DNA from: Pseudomonadota bacterium
Lineage (GTDB): Bacteria; Pseudomonadota; Gammaproteobacteria; Burkholderiales; Burkholderiaceae_C
Length of the DNA stretch: 64,000 nt
Reading direction: 5' to 3'
Assembly: GCA_021783695.1 (NCBI GenBank)
Contig: JAJXTO010000007.1
Span: forward strand, 39,494 to 103,493
Position numbers and translations under genes: made by a program. A model generated the notes under the pieces. The model did not search any database. It was not told where the DNA came from and saw nothing but the letters and a program-made list of their open reading frames with translations. This document shows positions 1-7,179 of this stretch, one piece after another; the first letter of the stretch is position 1, and the number at the start of each line of letters is the position of its first letter.

Positions 1-376
1 CAAATCGCTCGCCCGCGACAAGGTCAAGGTGACCGTCAGCGGCTTTTCACAGCTGGGTCTGGTGGAACTCACCCGCAAGCGCACCCGCGATTCGCTCGCG
101 CACATGCTGCTCGAACCCTGCCCCACCTGCAGCGGCCTCGGGCAGGTGAAGACGGCGCGCACCGTGTGCTACGAAATCCTGCGCGAGATCCTGCGTGAAG
201 CCAAACAGTTCAACCCGCGCGAGTTCCGCATCGTCGGCGCCGCCGACGTCATCGACCTGTTTCTCGAAGAAGAGAGCCAGCACCTCGCATCCCTGTCCGA
301 CTTCATTGGCAAGCCGGTGTCGCTCCAGGTCGAACCCGCGTTTTCGCAGCAACAGTATGACATCGTGCTGACTTGA
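1..376 (+). CDS. rng: Ribonuclease G, C-terminal part
   Basis: This is the 3' end of an RNase E/G family endoribonuclease; the 5' part lies outside the window and the frame is open from base 2. RNase G trims the 5' end of 16S rRNA and degrades some mRNAs in the cytoplasm. The visible segment holds the GFSQLGLVE stretch, the RKRTRDSL helix and the EPCPTC motif, whose two cysteines form the Zn-link in this family. It ends with the typical FIGKPVSLQVE tail and a short C-terminus, without the long RNA-degradosome scaffold of RNase E. That length and tail favour RNase G over RNase E. Confidence 0.93.
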   Translation, partial: KSLARDKVKVTVSGFSQLGLVELTRKRTRDSLAHMLLEPCPTCSGLGQVKTARTVCYEILREILREAKQFNPREFRIVGAADVIDLFLEEESQHLASLSDFIGKPVSLQVEPAFSQQQYDIVLT

Positions 377-791
377 AACATCCCTGCGCCGCAACAGCGC
401 CAGAGGCATGCCACGCCAAATGCAACAAATCCGCCAGAATGTAACCTGAAGGCGCCTCCGGACGCCTGCGATCGGAGCGATCACGGCATCCCCATTTATC
501 GCATCAATCGTATTTTTTCTTCAAATCGTCCACGACGGAGAATCAAACATTAATCGCAAGTCGTTGAAATATATTAAATATAAAAAAATTATTTTTCAAT
601 CATATAATTTGATGCGCATCTTATTATATTCAATACGGCACATTTGACAGAAAATAAATTCATATAGGTAACAAGAAAAATCAGTTTGTTGAGAGTTGCA
701 ATCTCCATTGGAATCCGCCTCGCTGAAGTCCATCGGCCAAGAACCGCGCAGCACGCTGCCGGAAACCAAGACAGACAAAGGAGGGGATTGC
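377..791. other. Non-coding, AT-rich leader between rng and the porin gene
   Basis: No convincing gene is seen in this 415-base gap. The first part has the base composition of its neighbours, with no clear T-tailed terminator after rng. About 536-665 is strikingly AT-rich, with runs of A and T, unlike anything else in the window. It holds a good -35-like TTGACA at 644-649 but no well-spaced -10. The 5' leader of the porin gene probably starts in or after this stretch and carries the strong ribosome binding site AAAGGAGGGG just before the ATG at 792. Confidence 0.6.
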
Positions 792-1961
792 ATGAAAAAG
801 CGCATCATGGCGGCTGTTTTTATTGGGGCATGCTGTCAAATCGCCCAAGCCAGAGAGGGCGTCCAGCTTTACGGCGTCATCGACATGGGCATCGAAAGGC
901 TGACCTACGACAACACCAGCCTGAACCTCCTCGGCTCTGGCGTGCAATCCACTGACCGGATTGGCGTACGCGGCACGGAAAATCTGGGTGGGGGTTTGCA
1001 GACATTTTTTGATGTCGAAACCGGATTTTGCGGAAACGGCACCAATTCATTCCCGGGCAGTCTCGTCTACAAAGGCGGCGGCAGCGCCGTCGGGACCAGC
1101 TTTTGCTCTGGCGGGGGTTTCATGGGCCGCCTCAGCGTGCTGGGGTTGAAAAGCCGTTATGGCGTTTTCAAGGCGGGCCGATTTTACAGTCTGAATTACG
1201 ATAATCTCGTCAAGATTGATCCGTTCATGACGGGGATGACCGGGGCGGTGAAAAACATCGATCCGGCAGGCTACAACTTCGTTCGATTTTCTCAGGCAGT
1301 TGGTTACAAAACGCCCGATTTTGGCGGACTGACCGGTGCGTTACTCTATGCATTCGGGGGAGTGCCCGGAAGTTTCTCAAAGGGTCAATCGTATGAGCTG
1401 AACGTGGATTACGAGTCTAAAACCTGGACTGCCGGACTGGATTATCTCAAGAACAATCATCCGTACAGCGCGGGTACGAAATACAGTCCTTATGTCGCAC
1501 TGGCCTGGGAATTCGGCCCTGCGGCGACACTCACTCAGCAGGGCGCATTCAATAATGAAGTCGTCCAAGCCTATGGTGGATATGATTTTTCTGTCGCCAG
1601 AGTGACGGCCCTCTATTCTGACGAAAAATACGGAGATGGTCTTCCCTATGCGGCAGGTCATTTTTCTCCGCATTTGCAAATCTGGATGCTCGGCACTACG
1701 GTTCCCCTGCCGCGGGGGAAACTGCTGGCTTCGATTGCCAGACGCCGCGACGTGAACAAATCCGGCACCACGGCCACGCAAATTGCGGTGGGTTATGTTT
1801 ATCCGCTTTCCAAGCGGACGAATATCTACGCCTCGTATTCACGCATCAGCAACGACGCGGCAACAGATTTATACGTCGGCGATAACGGTTTTACCGCGCA
1901 GGGGACCATCGGCGGCGCGAGCGCCAGTGGGCTGACCATCGGCCTGCGACATTTCTTCTGA
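792..1961 (+). CDS. Gram-negative general porin (Porin_4 / OmpC-like)
   Basis: Predicted 389-residue outer-membrane porin, expected to form a trimeric 16-strand beta barrel for passive uptake of small solutes. The first ~20 residues (MKKRIMAAVFIGA, then CCQIAQA) form a signal peptide. The mature protein opens with VQLYGVIDMGIE, the classic first strand of betaproteobacterial porins, and ends in GLRHFF with the terminal Phe needed for barrel insertion. The start at 792 is chosen over an upstream in-frame ATG at 696 because AAAGGAGGGG lies just before it and the signal peptide begins there. Base composition is less GC-rich than most neighbours. A secreted DsrE-like gene follows 41 bases later, probably co-transcribed. 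Confidence 0.92.
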   Translation: MKKRIMAAVFIGACCQIAQAREGVQLYGVIDMGIERLTYDNTSLNLLGSGVQSTDRIGVRGTENLGGGLQTFFDVETGFCGNGTNSFPGSLVYKGGGSAVGTSFCSGGGFMGRLSVLGLKSRYGVFKAGRFYSLNYDNLVKIDPFMTGMTGAVKNIDPAGYNFVRFSQAVGYKTPDFGGLTGALLYAFGGVPGSFSKGQSYELNVDYESKTWTAGLDYLKNNHPYSAGTKYSPYVALAWEFGPAATLTQQGAFNNEVVQAYGGYDFSVARVTALYSDEKYGDGLPYAAGHFSPHLQIWMLGTTVPLPRGKLLASIARRRDVNKSGTTATQIAVGYVYPLSKRTNIYASYSRISNDAATDLYVGDNGFTAQGTIGGASASGLTIGLRHFF

Positions 1962-2002
1962 TGGCTTCAGCGCCATCTCCCTATTCGTTCCAGGAGAATT
2001 CC

Positions 2003-2482
2003 ATGAAAATGCCCATCCGACGTGCGCTTGTCGGCGCAGCACTCATCACCGTCGCACTGTCGTCGTCCGGCATGGCGCGCGCCGAGGCCACGGCACCGGC
2101 CATCGCCACCCAGTCGCACTATGGCGCGATCTTCCAGATCGACTCAGGAAGTCCGGGCGCAATCAAAAAAACCATCAACAACATCGAAAACCTGCTCCAT
2201 GATCCCAGGCTCAAAGGCAAGGTCCAGGTCGAGTTGATCGCCAACGCCCAAGGATTCGCCGCCTACGTCAAAAACAATGGCTTTGAGCAGAAATTGCAGA
2301 CGCTGCGGCAGCAGGGCGTGCTGCTTGCGCAATGCGCCAATACCTTGCGCGAGTTGCATGTGGATCGCAAGGACCTGTATCCGTTCATCACCGTGGTGCC
2401 ATCGGGCATGGGAGAAATCACCATTCGGGAAGCGCAGGGGTGGGCGTACATCCACCCCTCGGCGCCGAACCCGGGTCTGTGA
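2003..2482 (+). CDS. Exported DsrE-family protein
   Basis: 159-residue protein of the DsrE/DsrF-like fold, the family of small sulfur-relay proteins. A signal peptide (MKMPIRRALVGAALITVALS to about ARAEA) implies a periplasmic location, unlike cytoplasmic DsrE and TusD. Family features are the HYGAIFQID first strand, the VELIANAQGF strand and a single Cys in LAQCANTL at the usual active-cysteine position. The start at 2003 follows AGGAGAATTCC; an in-frame ATG at 1961 overlaps the porin stop but lacks a signal peptide. It follows the porin gene and is closed by a terminator. Substrate unknown; sulfur carriage is only a family-level guess. Confidence 0.8.
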   Translation: MKMPIRRALVGAALITVALSSSGMARAEATAPAIATQSHYGAIFQIDSGSPGAIKKTINNIENLLHDPRLKGKVQVELIANAQGFAAYVKNNGFEQKLQTLRQQGVLLAQCANTLRELHVDRKDLYPFITVVPSGMGEITIREAQGWAYIHPSAPNPGL

Positions 2483-2494
2483 CCAAAGTGCATC

Positions 2495-2530
2495 AAAAAG
2501 GCCGGGATGAACCGCGTCCCGGCCTTTGTA
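2495..2530 (+). terminator. Rho-independent terminator after the DsrE-like gene
   Basis: Perfect 8-bp stem GGCCGGGA / TCCCGGCC (2500-2507 with 2517-2524) with a 9-base loop, preceded by five A and followed by TTTGT. It lies 13 bases after the stop of the DsrE-like gene and likely ends the porin-DsrE transcript. The flanking A run could also let it act weakly on the minus strand, towards the convergent gene at 2558. Confidence 0.85.
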
Positions 2531-2557
2531 AATCGGGCGCGAAGCCTCGTCCCTTCC

Positions 2558-3100
2558 TTATTTCGGGCAGGTTGCCGTAGAGCTCGGCACTTTACCCACA
2601 AGTAGCAGGAAGGCGCTAAACGGGTCCATGGCACGCATGGCCACCATCTTCGGGCCTTGGAATTCGAGACGGCCGAACATCATGGCTTTCATCGGGCCGT
2701 ATTCACCCTTGCCCATTTCTTCCCACTGCTTGGTGTTGGCATGCATGAGGAAATCGACATCGAAATTGGGTTTGAGTGTGGGCAGGCCGCCGGATACGCA
2801 CATCGCTTTGTCATTTTGCAGTTGCAGCTTGAGTTCAACAGCAGTGTCCTTGCCGCAGTCGGTCCGGTACATCTCCACCAGCTTGTAGCCACGCCCTTTG
2901 TCATCATGCATGAACTCCCCCTTGAGACCGTTGGTCAGTTCGGGGGTGTTGTTCCAGGCGGTGCAGGCTTCACTGGCCCATTGGGGCGACATCAGCACGG
3001 GGGCATCCGCCCAGGCGGAAACCGCCACGCAGGACAGCGCCAAGCCAGCGGCCAGGCCCAGGGCTTGCAAGGAACGACGGGGGTTGAACAATGGTTTCAT
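2558..3100 (-). CDS. Exported SCP2-like (sterol carrier-like) protein
   Basis: 180 residues. The N-terminus has an RR-containing n-region, a hydrophobic core (LGLAAGLALSCVAVS) and a cleavage site at AWADA, so the mature protein is periplasmic. The second half resembles an SCP2 lipid-binding fold: a strand ending FLMHANTKQW, then GEYGPMKAMMFGRLEFQGPK and a final amphipathic helix. Three to four Cys in the mature part could form disulfides. The start ATG at 3100 is preceded by GGAGA. The family call rests on the MFGRLEFQG pattern and is moderate. No operon partner is obvious. A lipid or isoprenoid ligand would be inference. Confidence 0.55.
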   Translation of the reverse strand: MKPLFNPRRSLQALGLAAGLALSCVAVSAWADAPVLMSPQWASEACTAWNNTPELTNGLKGEFMHDDKGRGYKLVEMYRTDCGKDTAVELKLQLQNDKAMCVSGGLPTLKPNFDVDFLMHANTKQWEEMGKGEYGPMKAMMFGRLEFQGPKMVAMRAMDPFSAFLLLVGKVPSSTATCPK

Positions 3101-3205
3101 GTGGTGTTGTCTCCAAGAGGGTGTTGAAACACTCGCGCAGGCTGTGATGAAGCGGCCCTGCCATGGCGCGACGACACGGCAGCAGGCTGACCAAAAAAGG
3201 TGGGA

Positions 3206-3703
3206 CTACTGCTGCAGCATCTCCTGCGCGCGCTGGGAGAAGACCGCCGCCTGCTTTTCGTCGATGAACAAGCGAATGAACTTGACGCAGGCCTGCACGG
3301 CTGCGGCCCGGCCTTCGGGAGTATCGGGAAATTGTTCGATTTTCTGTACCAGGCGGGGGGCCTGGACGCCGAACTGCTCTTCGACCAGGGCGATGAGCAA
3401 GGCGAGGGAAGACTGCTGCGTCTTGCCGCCTGCAGGCGCTGCGAATGGCGCATCGGCCGCTTCAGGCGCAGACGCGGCTGCGTTGCGCGCCAGATAACCG
3501 TCCTCGAACAAGCCGCGCAACACCTGCAAGCAACGCTCGGGATCGGGGCCCGCCTTGAGCAGCTCGTCCACGCGTCTGTGACCGTCAGCCAGGATGAGCA
3601 GATTACGCTGTCCGGGCATGAGGTGGTGCGCGCGGGTCGCGAGTTCCTCCCTGCCTTTCGGGGTTTTTTCGAGTATCCAGTCGAGAGTCAATTCTGCTGA
3701 CAT
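3206..3703 (-). CDS. Conserved protein of unknown function
   Basis: 165 residues, no signal peptide or membrane segment. The N-terminal ~70 residues (ELTLDWILEKTPKGREELA, then a GQRNLLILADGHRRVDEL core) look like a small winged-helix-like module often seen at the start of betaproteobacterial hypothetical proteins. An Ala/Pro-rich linker follows, then a helical C-terminal half. The start at 3703 was chosen because the frame is open further upstream, but that extension would run through the terminator of the next gene (3821-3845). No strong ribosome binding site precedes 3703. I do not recognise a specific function. Confidence 0.6.
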   Translation of the reverse strand: MSAELTLDWILEKTPKGREELATRAHHLMPGQRNLLILADGHRRVDELLKAGPDPERCLQVLRGLFEDGYLARNAAASAPEAADAPFAAPAGGKTQQSSLALLIALVEEQFGVQAPRLVQKIEQFPDTPEGRAAAVQACVKFIRLFIDEKQAAVFSQRAQEMLQQ

Positions 3704-3820
3704 CCACGTCGGGTGCGGAATACCGCACCTGCCTCCAATAGTTTTTTGCGCTTGAGATATCGCGGTAGTGGCGGGAGTATGCCGCTTTGACGTCCGCTTG
3801 ACACCGGGATCAACCCGCAG

Positions 3821-3845
3821 AAAAAAGGCCCGCACGCGGCGGGCC
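3821..3845 (-). terminator. Terminator of the PhoX-like gene
   Basis: Perfect 7-bp stem GGCCCGC / GCGGGCC with a 5-base loop. On the minus strand it is followed by six T (the AAAAAA at 3821-3826). It lies 23 bases beyond the stop of the PhoX-like gene. It also shows that the open frame reaching back to 3856 for the next gene is not translated that far. Confidence 0.85.
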
Positions 3846-3867
3846 TGGTTCAACATGCAGGCAAAAT

Positions 3868-5847
3868 TTAGACTTTGGCGGTTTGCGGCAAGCCAGTGAG
3901 GTAGCCCACCGAAGCACCGAAGCGGTCTTTGTAATTGGCCTTGATCAGAGGATCGAGCGTGGCCTTGACCTTGTCGTGCAGCGGGGTTTCCCAGTCGGCG
4001 GGATGCTGGAAGTTGCTCAGCACATAGGTCCAGCCGTTCACGTCATCCACGCCTTGCAGCCCTGTGGACTCGGCCCCCGCAGGGGTGCTGAGGATGCGGG
4101 CGAGCTGTTTGGTGTCGACGTTGTAAGCCCACAGGAAGTTGTTGACGTGCATGCCGCTGTCTTCGCCGATGAACAAGGTGCGCAGTTTTTCCGAGAACTT
4201 GAGGTTGTCGGGGTTGGCGATCTTGTCCGCATTGGCGAGGTTGCCCAAGGCATCGGGGGTGGCGAGGTCTTCGCCGATCAGTGCTGCAGGCGCAGCCATG
4301 TCGACGGGCACCCAATCGCTGTTGATTGCGGCGCCCGAAGTATCGGTCTGTCCACCCTTGAGATTGAGCGCATAGGTGGCACCGGCCTTGGGGCCTTGCA
4401 CCTTGAAGCCCGGCACGCTGCCGTCCACCATGGTGGACTGGATATAGCTCATGGCGATGTATGCCACTTTGTTTTTCGCATCGACCGTGGTGCCTTCCCA
4501 CTTGGTAAACGCCAGCGTGCCGCCCTTGAGCGCAGCGTAACGGTGCGTTTCGAGAAAAGCCGCCGCCTTGTCCATGCCTGGCTTGAGGCGCACCCAGTTG
4601 GCCTTGCCCGAGTAACCAATCTTGGTGTATGTCACATCTTGCGGATCGGTGGTCGCCAGGTCCAGGATGTCGGTTGGCTTGGTGGCTTGGGCCAACTGCT
4701 CGATCTCGGCGCTGGTCGCCTGACCAAGCTTGATCCATTTCAGGGTGAAAGCGCCGGGTCCAGTGGCCGAGGTTTGCGTGGCCTGGCCGACATACAGCGT
4801 GCCCGAGGATAGATCGGCCGCCTTGTCAGCAATGAACATGAAGGCCCCGCCGTTGGTCGCGTCATCGCCCATGAGCACGGTGCGTTGGTCAGGGCAGACC
4901 TGGACCAGTTCATGCGAAATTCGACCCAGGCAGAAATGCTTGACCACAGCACCTGTGCCGTCGGCGTTGACCTTGACCTCCGGCAGGTGTCCGTACAGAT
5001 AGGGATTGGCCTTTACCGGATCACTCGCCGCATTGGCATCGCCATACAGATTGTTGATGAAGGCCGTGAAACGGACATCTTTGCCTGCGGCAGCAACGAA
5101 AGCGTCTGGCTCATATTCCTCGCTGCTCAGATGGGTGTTCCAGGGCGACAGGCTGGCGCCGCAGGTGATCCACAAGCCATATGCTGGTTTGGTCGGTACG
5201 TTGTAATACTTTGCCAGGCTGAGCTTGCCAGTGGCCGGGTCTTGGTCGAGCGTGAGCACGGCAATGGGTGATGGCAAGCGGCCATATTGGCTGACCTGAG
5301 ACTGGTCACGCGTGGCGTACTCGAACTGCGCCACGGCAAACACTGGATTGCCCTTGACGGCAAGCTTGGCTTTGTCCGCACCGGCGATAGGCTGCAACAG
5401 GCTCGTGCCGTCGGGACAGTCGGAGAAAAACTGGCGCTCGGAACCCGCAACCGATTGATCGACGATGGGCTTGCCGTTGATATCGAAGTAGCCGCCGGCG
5501 ACGATGGTGCCGCCCTGCAGATTGGGCACCAGGTCGCCGGTCATGAACAGTTGCTGGTAGCCGAGCTTGTAGGCCTGCTTGCTGCCGTCGCTGTAGCTGA
5601 CCTGCAGGCTGGAGTCGACCGAAGTGGTGGCCATCGCGCCCGGGCTGCTCAGCGAGGGCGCGGCCATGCCAGTGAACGTAGCCGCGGTCGGCGTGGCCGT
5701 GGTGGCTGCCGTGGCCGATGTGCCGCTCCCGCCGCAGGCGGTGAGCAGGGCCGAGGCACTGATGCCGGTGCCAAGCGGCAGTAGCGGCGCACCACCAAAG
5801 AGTTTCAAGGCCTGGCGACGCGAGGGATTGGCTGGGGATTGAGACAT
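3868..5847 (-). CDS. PhoX-like DUF839 protein, Tat-exported lipoprotein
   Basis: 659 residues, matching the DUF839/PhoX family of Ca/Fe-dependent alkaline phosphatases and related secreted hydrolases. The N-terminus carries a twin-arginine motif (SRRQALK), a hydrophobic stretch and a lipobox LLTAC, so export by Tat and lipid anchoring are likely. A low-complexity Ser/Thr/Ala linker follows. Family signatures include LWITCGASLSPWNTHLSSEE, HELVQVCPDQRTVLMGDD and GEDSGMHVNNFLWAYN. The ATG at 5847 is preferred to one 12 bases upstream: GGAG sits 6 bases before it and overlaps the upstream ATG. Monocistronic, with its own terminator, divergent from mltB. Phosphatase activity is inferred from family only. 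Confidence 0.82.
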   Translation of the reverse strand: MSQSPANPSRRQALKLFGGAPLLPLGTGISASALLTACGGSGTSATAATTATPTAATFTGMAAPSLSSPGAMATTSVDSSLQVSYSDGSKQAYKLGYQQLFMTGDLVPNLQGGTIVAGGYFDINGKPIVDQSVAGSERQFFSDCPDGTSLLQPIAGADKAKLAVKGNPVFAVAQFEYATRDQSQVSQYGRLPSPIAVLTLDQDPATGKLSLAKYYNVPTKPAYGLWITCGASLSPWNTHLSSEEYEPDAFVAAAGKDVRFTAFINNLYGDANAASDPVKANPYLYGHLPEVKVNADGTGAVVKHFCLGRISHELVQVCPDQRTVLMGDDATNGGAFMFIADKAADLSSGTLYVGQATQTSATGPGAFTLKWIKLGQATSAEIEQLAQATKPTDILDLATTDPQDVTYTKIGYSGKANWVRLKPGMDKAAAFLETHRYAALKGGTLAFTKWEGTTVDAKNKVAYIAMSYIQSTMVDGSVPGFKVQGPKAGATYALNLKGGQTDTSGAAINSDWVPVDMAAPAALIGEDLATPDALGNLANADKIANPDNLKFSEKLRTLFIGEDSGMHVNNFLWAYNVDTKQLARILSTPAGAESTGLQGVDDVNGWTYVLSNFQHPADWETPLHDKVKATLDPLIKANYKDRFGASVGYLTGLPQTAKV

Positions 5848-6018
5848 GTCGAACTCCATCAGGGGAAGATGCGCAGAGGCGCCGTTACGAAAGACACGTC
5901 ACGTTACATTCGCAGTGTGACAACTTGTTGAACCTGTGGCTTGCTTTTCATCCTCAGCCTGTGCGCGACATGCGAACATGTCAACCTGACCGCACCATGC
6001 CATCCATCCGCCTCGACG

Positions 6019-7179
6019 ATGCCACACGATCGCCCCGCTGATTTCACGCTGCCCTCTATCAGCCGACGCCTCTGTCTGCGCGCCTTCGCGGCCATGACAC
6101 TGGGCACCGTTTTGTCCCACAGCGCACGGGCGCAGACGACTCCAGACGCGTCCTCCATCAGCCCATTGCCCGACGCCACGCCGTCAGCCCGCCCGATGCT
6201 CGGCGACTGGCCCGCGCAGCAGGCGCAGGCGCTGACAGCGCGCATCGTGCAACGCAACGGCTTGCCGCAAGCCCTGGTGGAGCGTCTCATCGGCAAAGCG
6301 CAGTATGTGCCGACTGTCGCCCGTCTCATCCTGCCCGGCCCGCCCGCGATAAAGAACTGGAAGGTGTACCGCAGCCGCTTTCTGGACAGTCTGCGCATTG
6401 ATGCCGGCAGCGACTTCATGCAGGAGTTCGGTGTGTGGTTTGCCCGTGCGCAGGAACGCTATGGGGTGCCGCCGCATATCGTCGCGGGCATCCTCGGAGT
6501 GGAGACGATTTACGGGCGCAACATGGGTCATTTCCGCGTGGTGGACGCGCTCTCCACCCTGGCGCTGCGCTACCCGGCGCAGGCGCCGCGTGACCGCAGC
6601 GCCTATTTCGGCGTTCAGCTCGGCGACTTTTTTCAGTGGTGCGCACAGGACGGGCGCGACCCGCTGCAGGTGCGCGGGTCTTACGCCGGAGCCATCGGCA
6701 TGCCGCAGTTCATGCCCGAGAGCATCCTGAACTACGCGGTGGATTTCGACGATGGCGGCGGCATCGACCTGATCAACGACCCAGCGGATGCCATCGGCTC
6801 GGTGGCCAGCTACCTGTCGGCCAAGGGCTGGGTGCGTGGTCAGCCGACGCACTTTCCGCTGCAGTTGCCGCCTGATCTGCCGCAGGCCAGCCTGGACACC
6901 CTGCTCGGCCCCGACATCACTCCGACTTTCACCCCCGATCAACTGGCGGCGATGGGCCTGCCGCTGCTGCCCCAGGCCCGCGCCTACGCAGGCAAGCTGG
7001 CCGTGGTGCAACTGCCCAATGCCGGCGCGGCGCCGGACTATGTGCTGGGCACGGACAACTTTTATGTCATCACTCGCTACAACCAGTCGGCGTTCTACGC
7101 ACTGGCGGTGATCGAGCTGGGCGAGGTGGTCGCTGCGGCAGCGGCTGCCGCGACAGCAGGCGCCAGGACTCAATCCTGA
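6019..7179 (+). CDS. mltB: Membrane-bound lytic murein transglycosylase B
   Basis: 386 residues. MltB-type enzymes cleave the MurNAc-GlcNAc bond of peptidoglycan in the periplasm, giving 1,6-anhydro-MurNAc ends. A signal-like segment (RRLCLRAFAAMTLGTVLSHS) ends near ARAQT; there is no lipobox, so this looks like a soluble form. The catalytic Glu is in ILGVETIYGRNMG, followed by RDRSAYFGVQL and the substrate-groove motif GAIGMPQFMPES. All SLT family 3 blocks are present. The start is uncertain: the frame is open to a TTG at 5941, and 6019 has no strong ribosome binding site. The 3' end overlaps the convergent GGDEF-EAL gene by 10 bases. Confidence 0.88.
   Translation: MPHDRPADFTLPSISRRLCLRAFAAMTLGTVLSHSARAQTTPDASSISPLPDATPSARPMLGDWPAQQAQALTARIVQRNGLPQALVERLIGKAQYVPTVARLILPGPPAIKNWKVYRSRFLDSLRIDAGSDFMQEFGVWFARAQERYGVPPHIVAGILGVETIYGRNMGHFRVVDALSTLALRYPAQAPRDRSAYFGVQLGDFFQWCAQDGRDPLQVRGSYAGAIGMPQFMPESILNYAVDFDDGGGIDLINDPADAIGSVASYLSAKGWVRGQPTHFPLQLPPDLPQASLDTLLGPDITPTFTPDQLAAMGLPLLPQARAYAGKLAVVQLPNAGAAPDYVLGTDNFYVITRYNQSAFYALAVIELGEVVAAAAAAATAGARTQS

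Noticed and set aside
3704..3856. N-terminal extension of the 165-residue unknown protein
   Set aside because: The extra 51 codons run through the terminator hairpin of the PhoX-like gene and have no family-like sequence.
5895..5925. Possible Pho box upstream of the PhoX-like gene
   Set aside because: TGTCAC- and TGTAAC-like pieces occur, but the repeat spacing is about 14 bases instead of 11 and the match is poor. Not enough to call a PhoB site.
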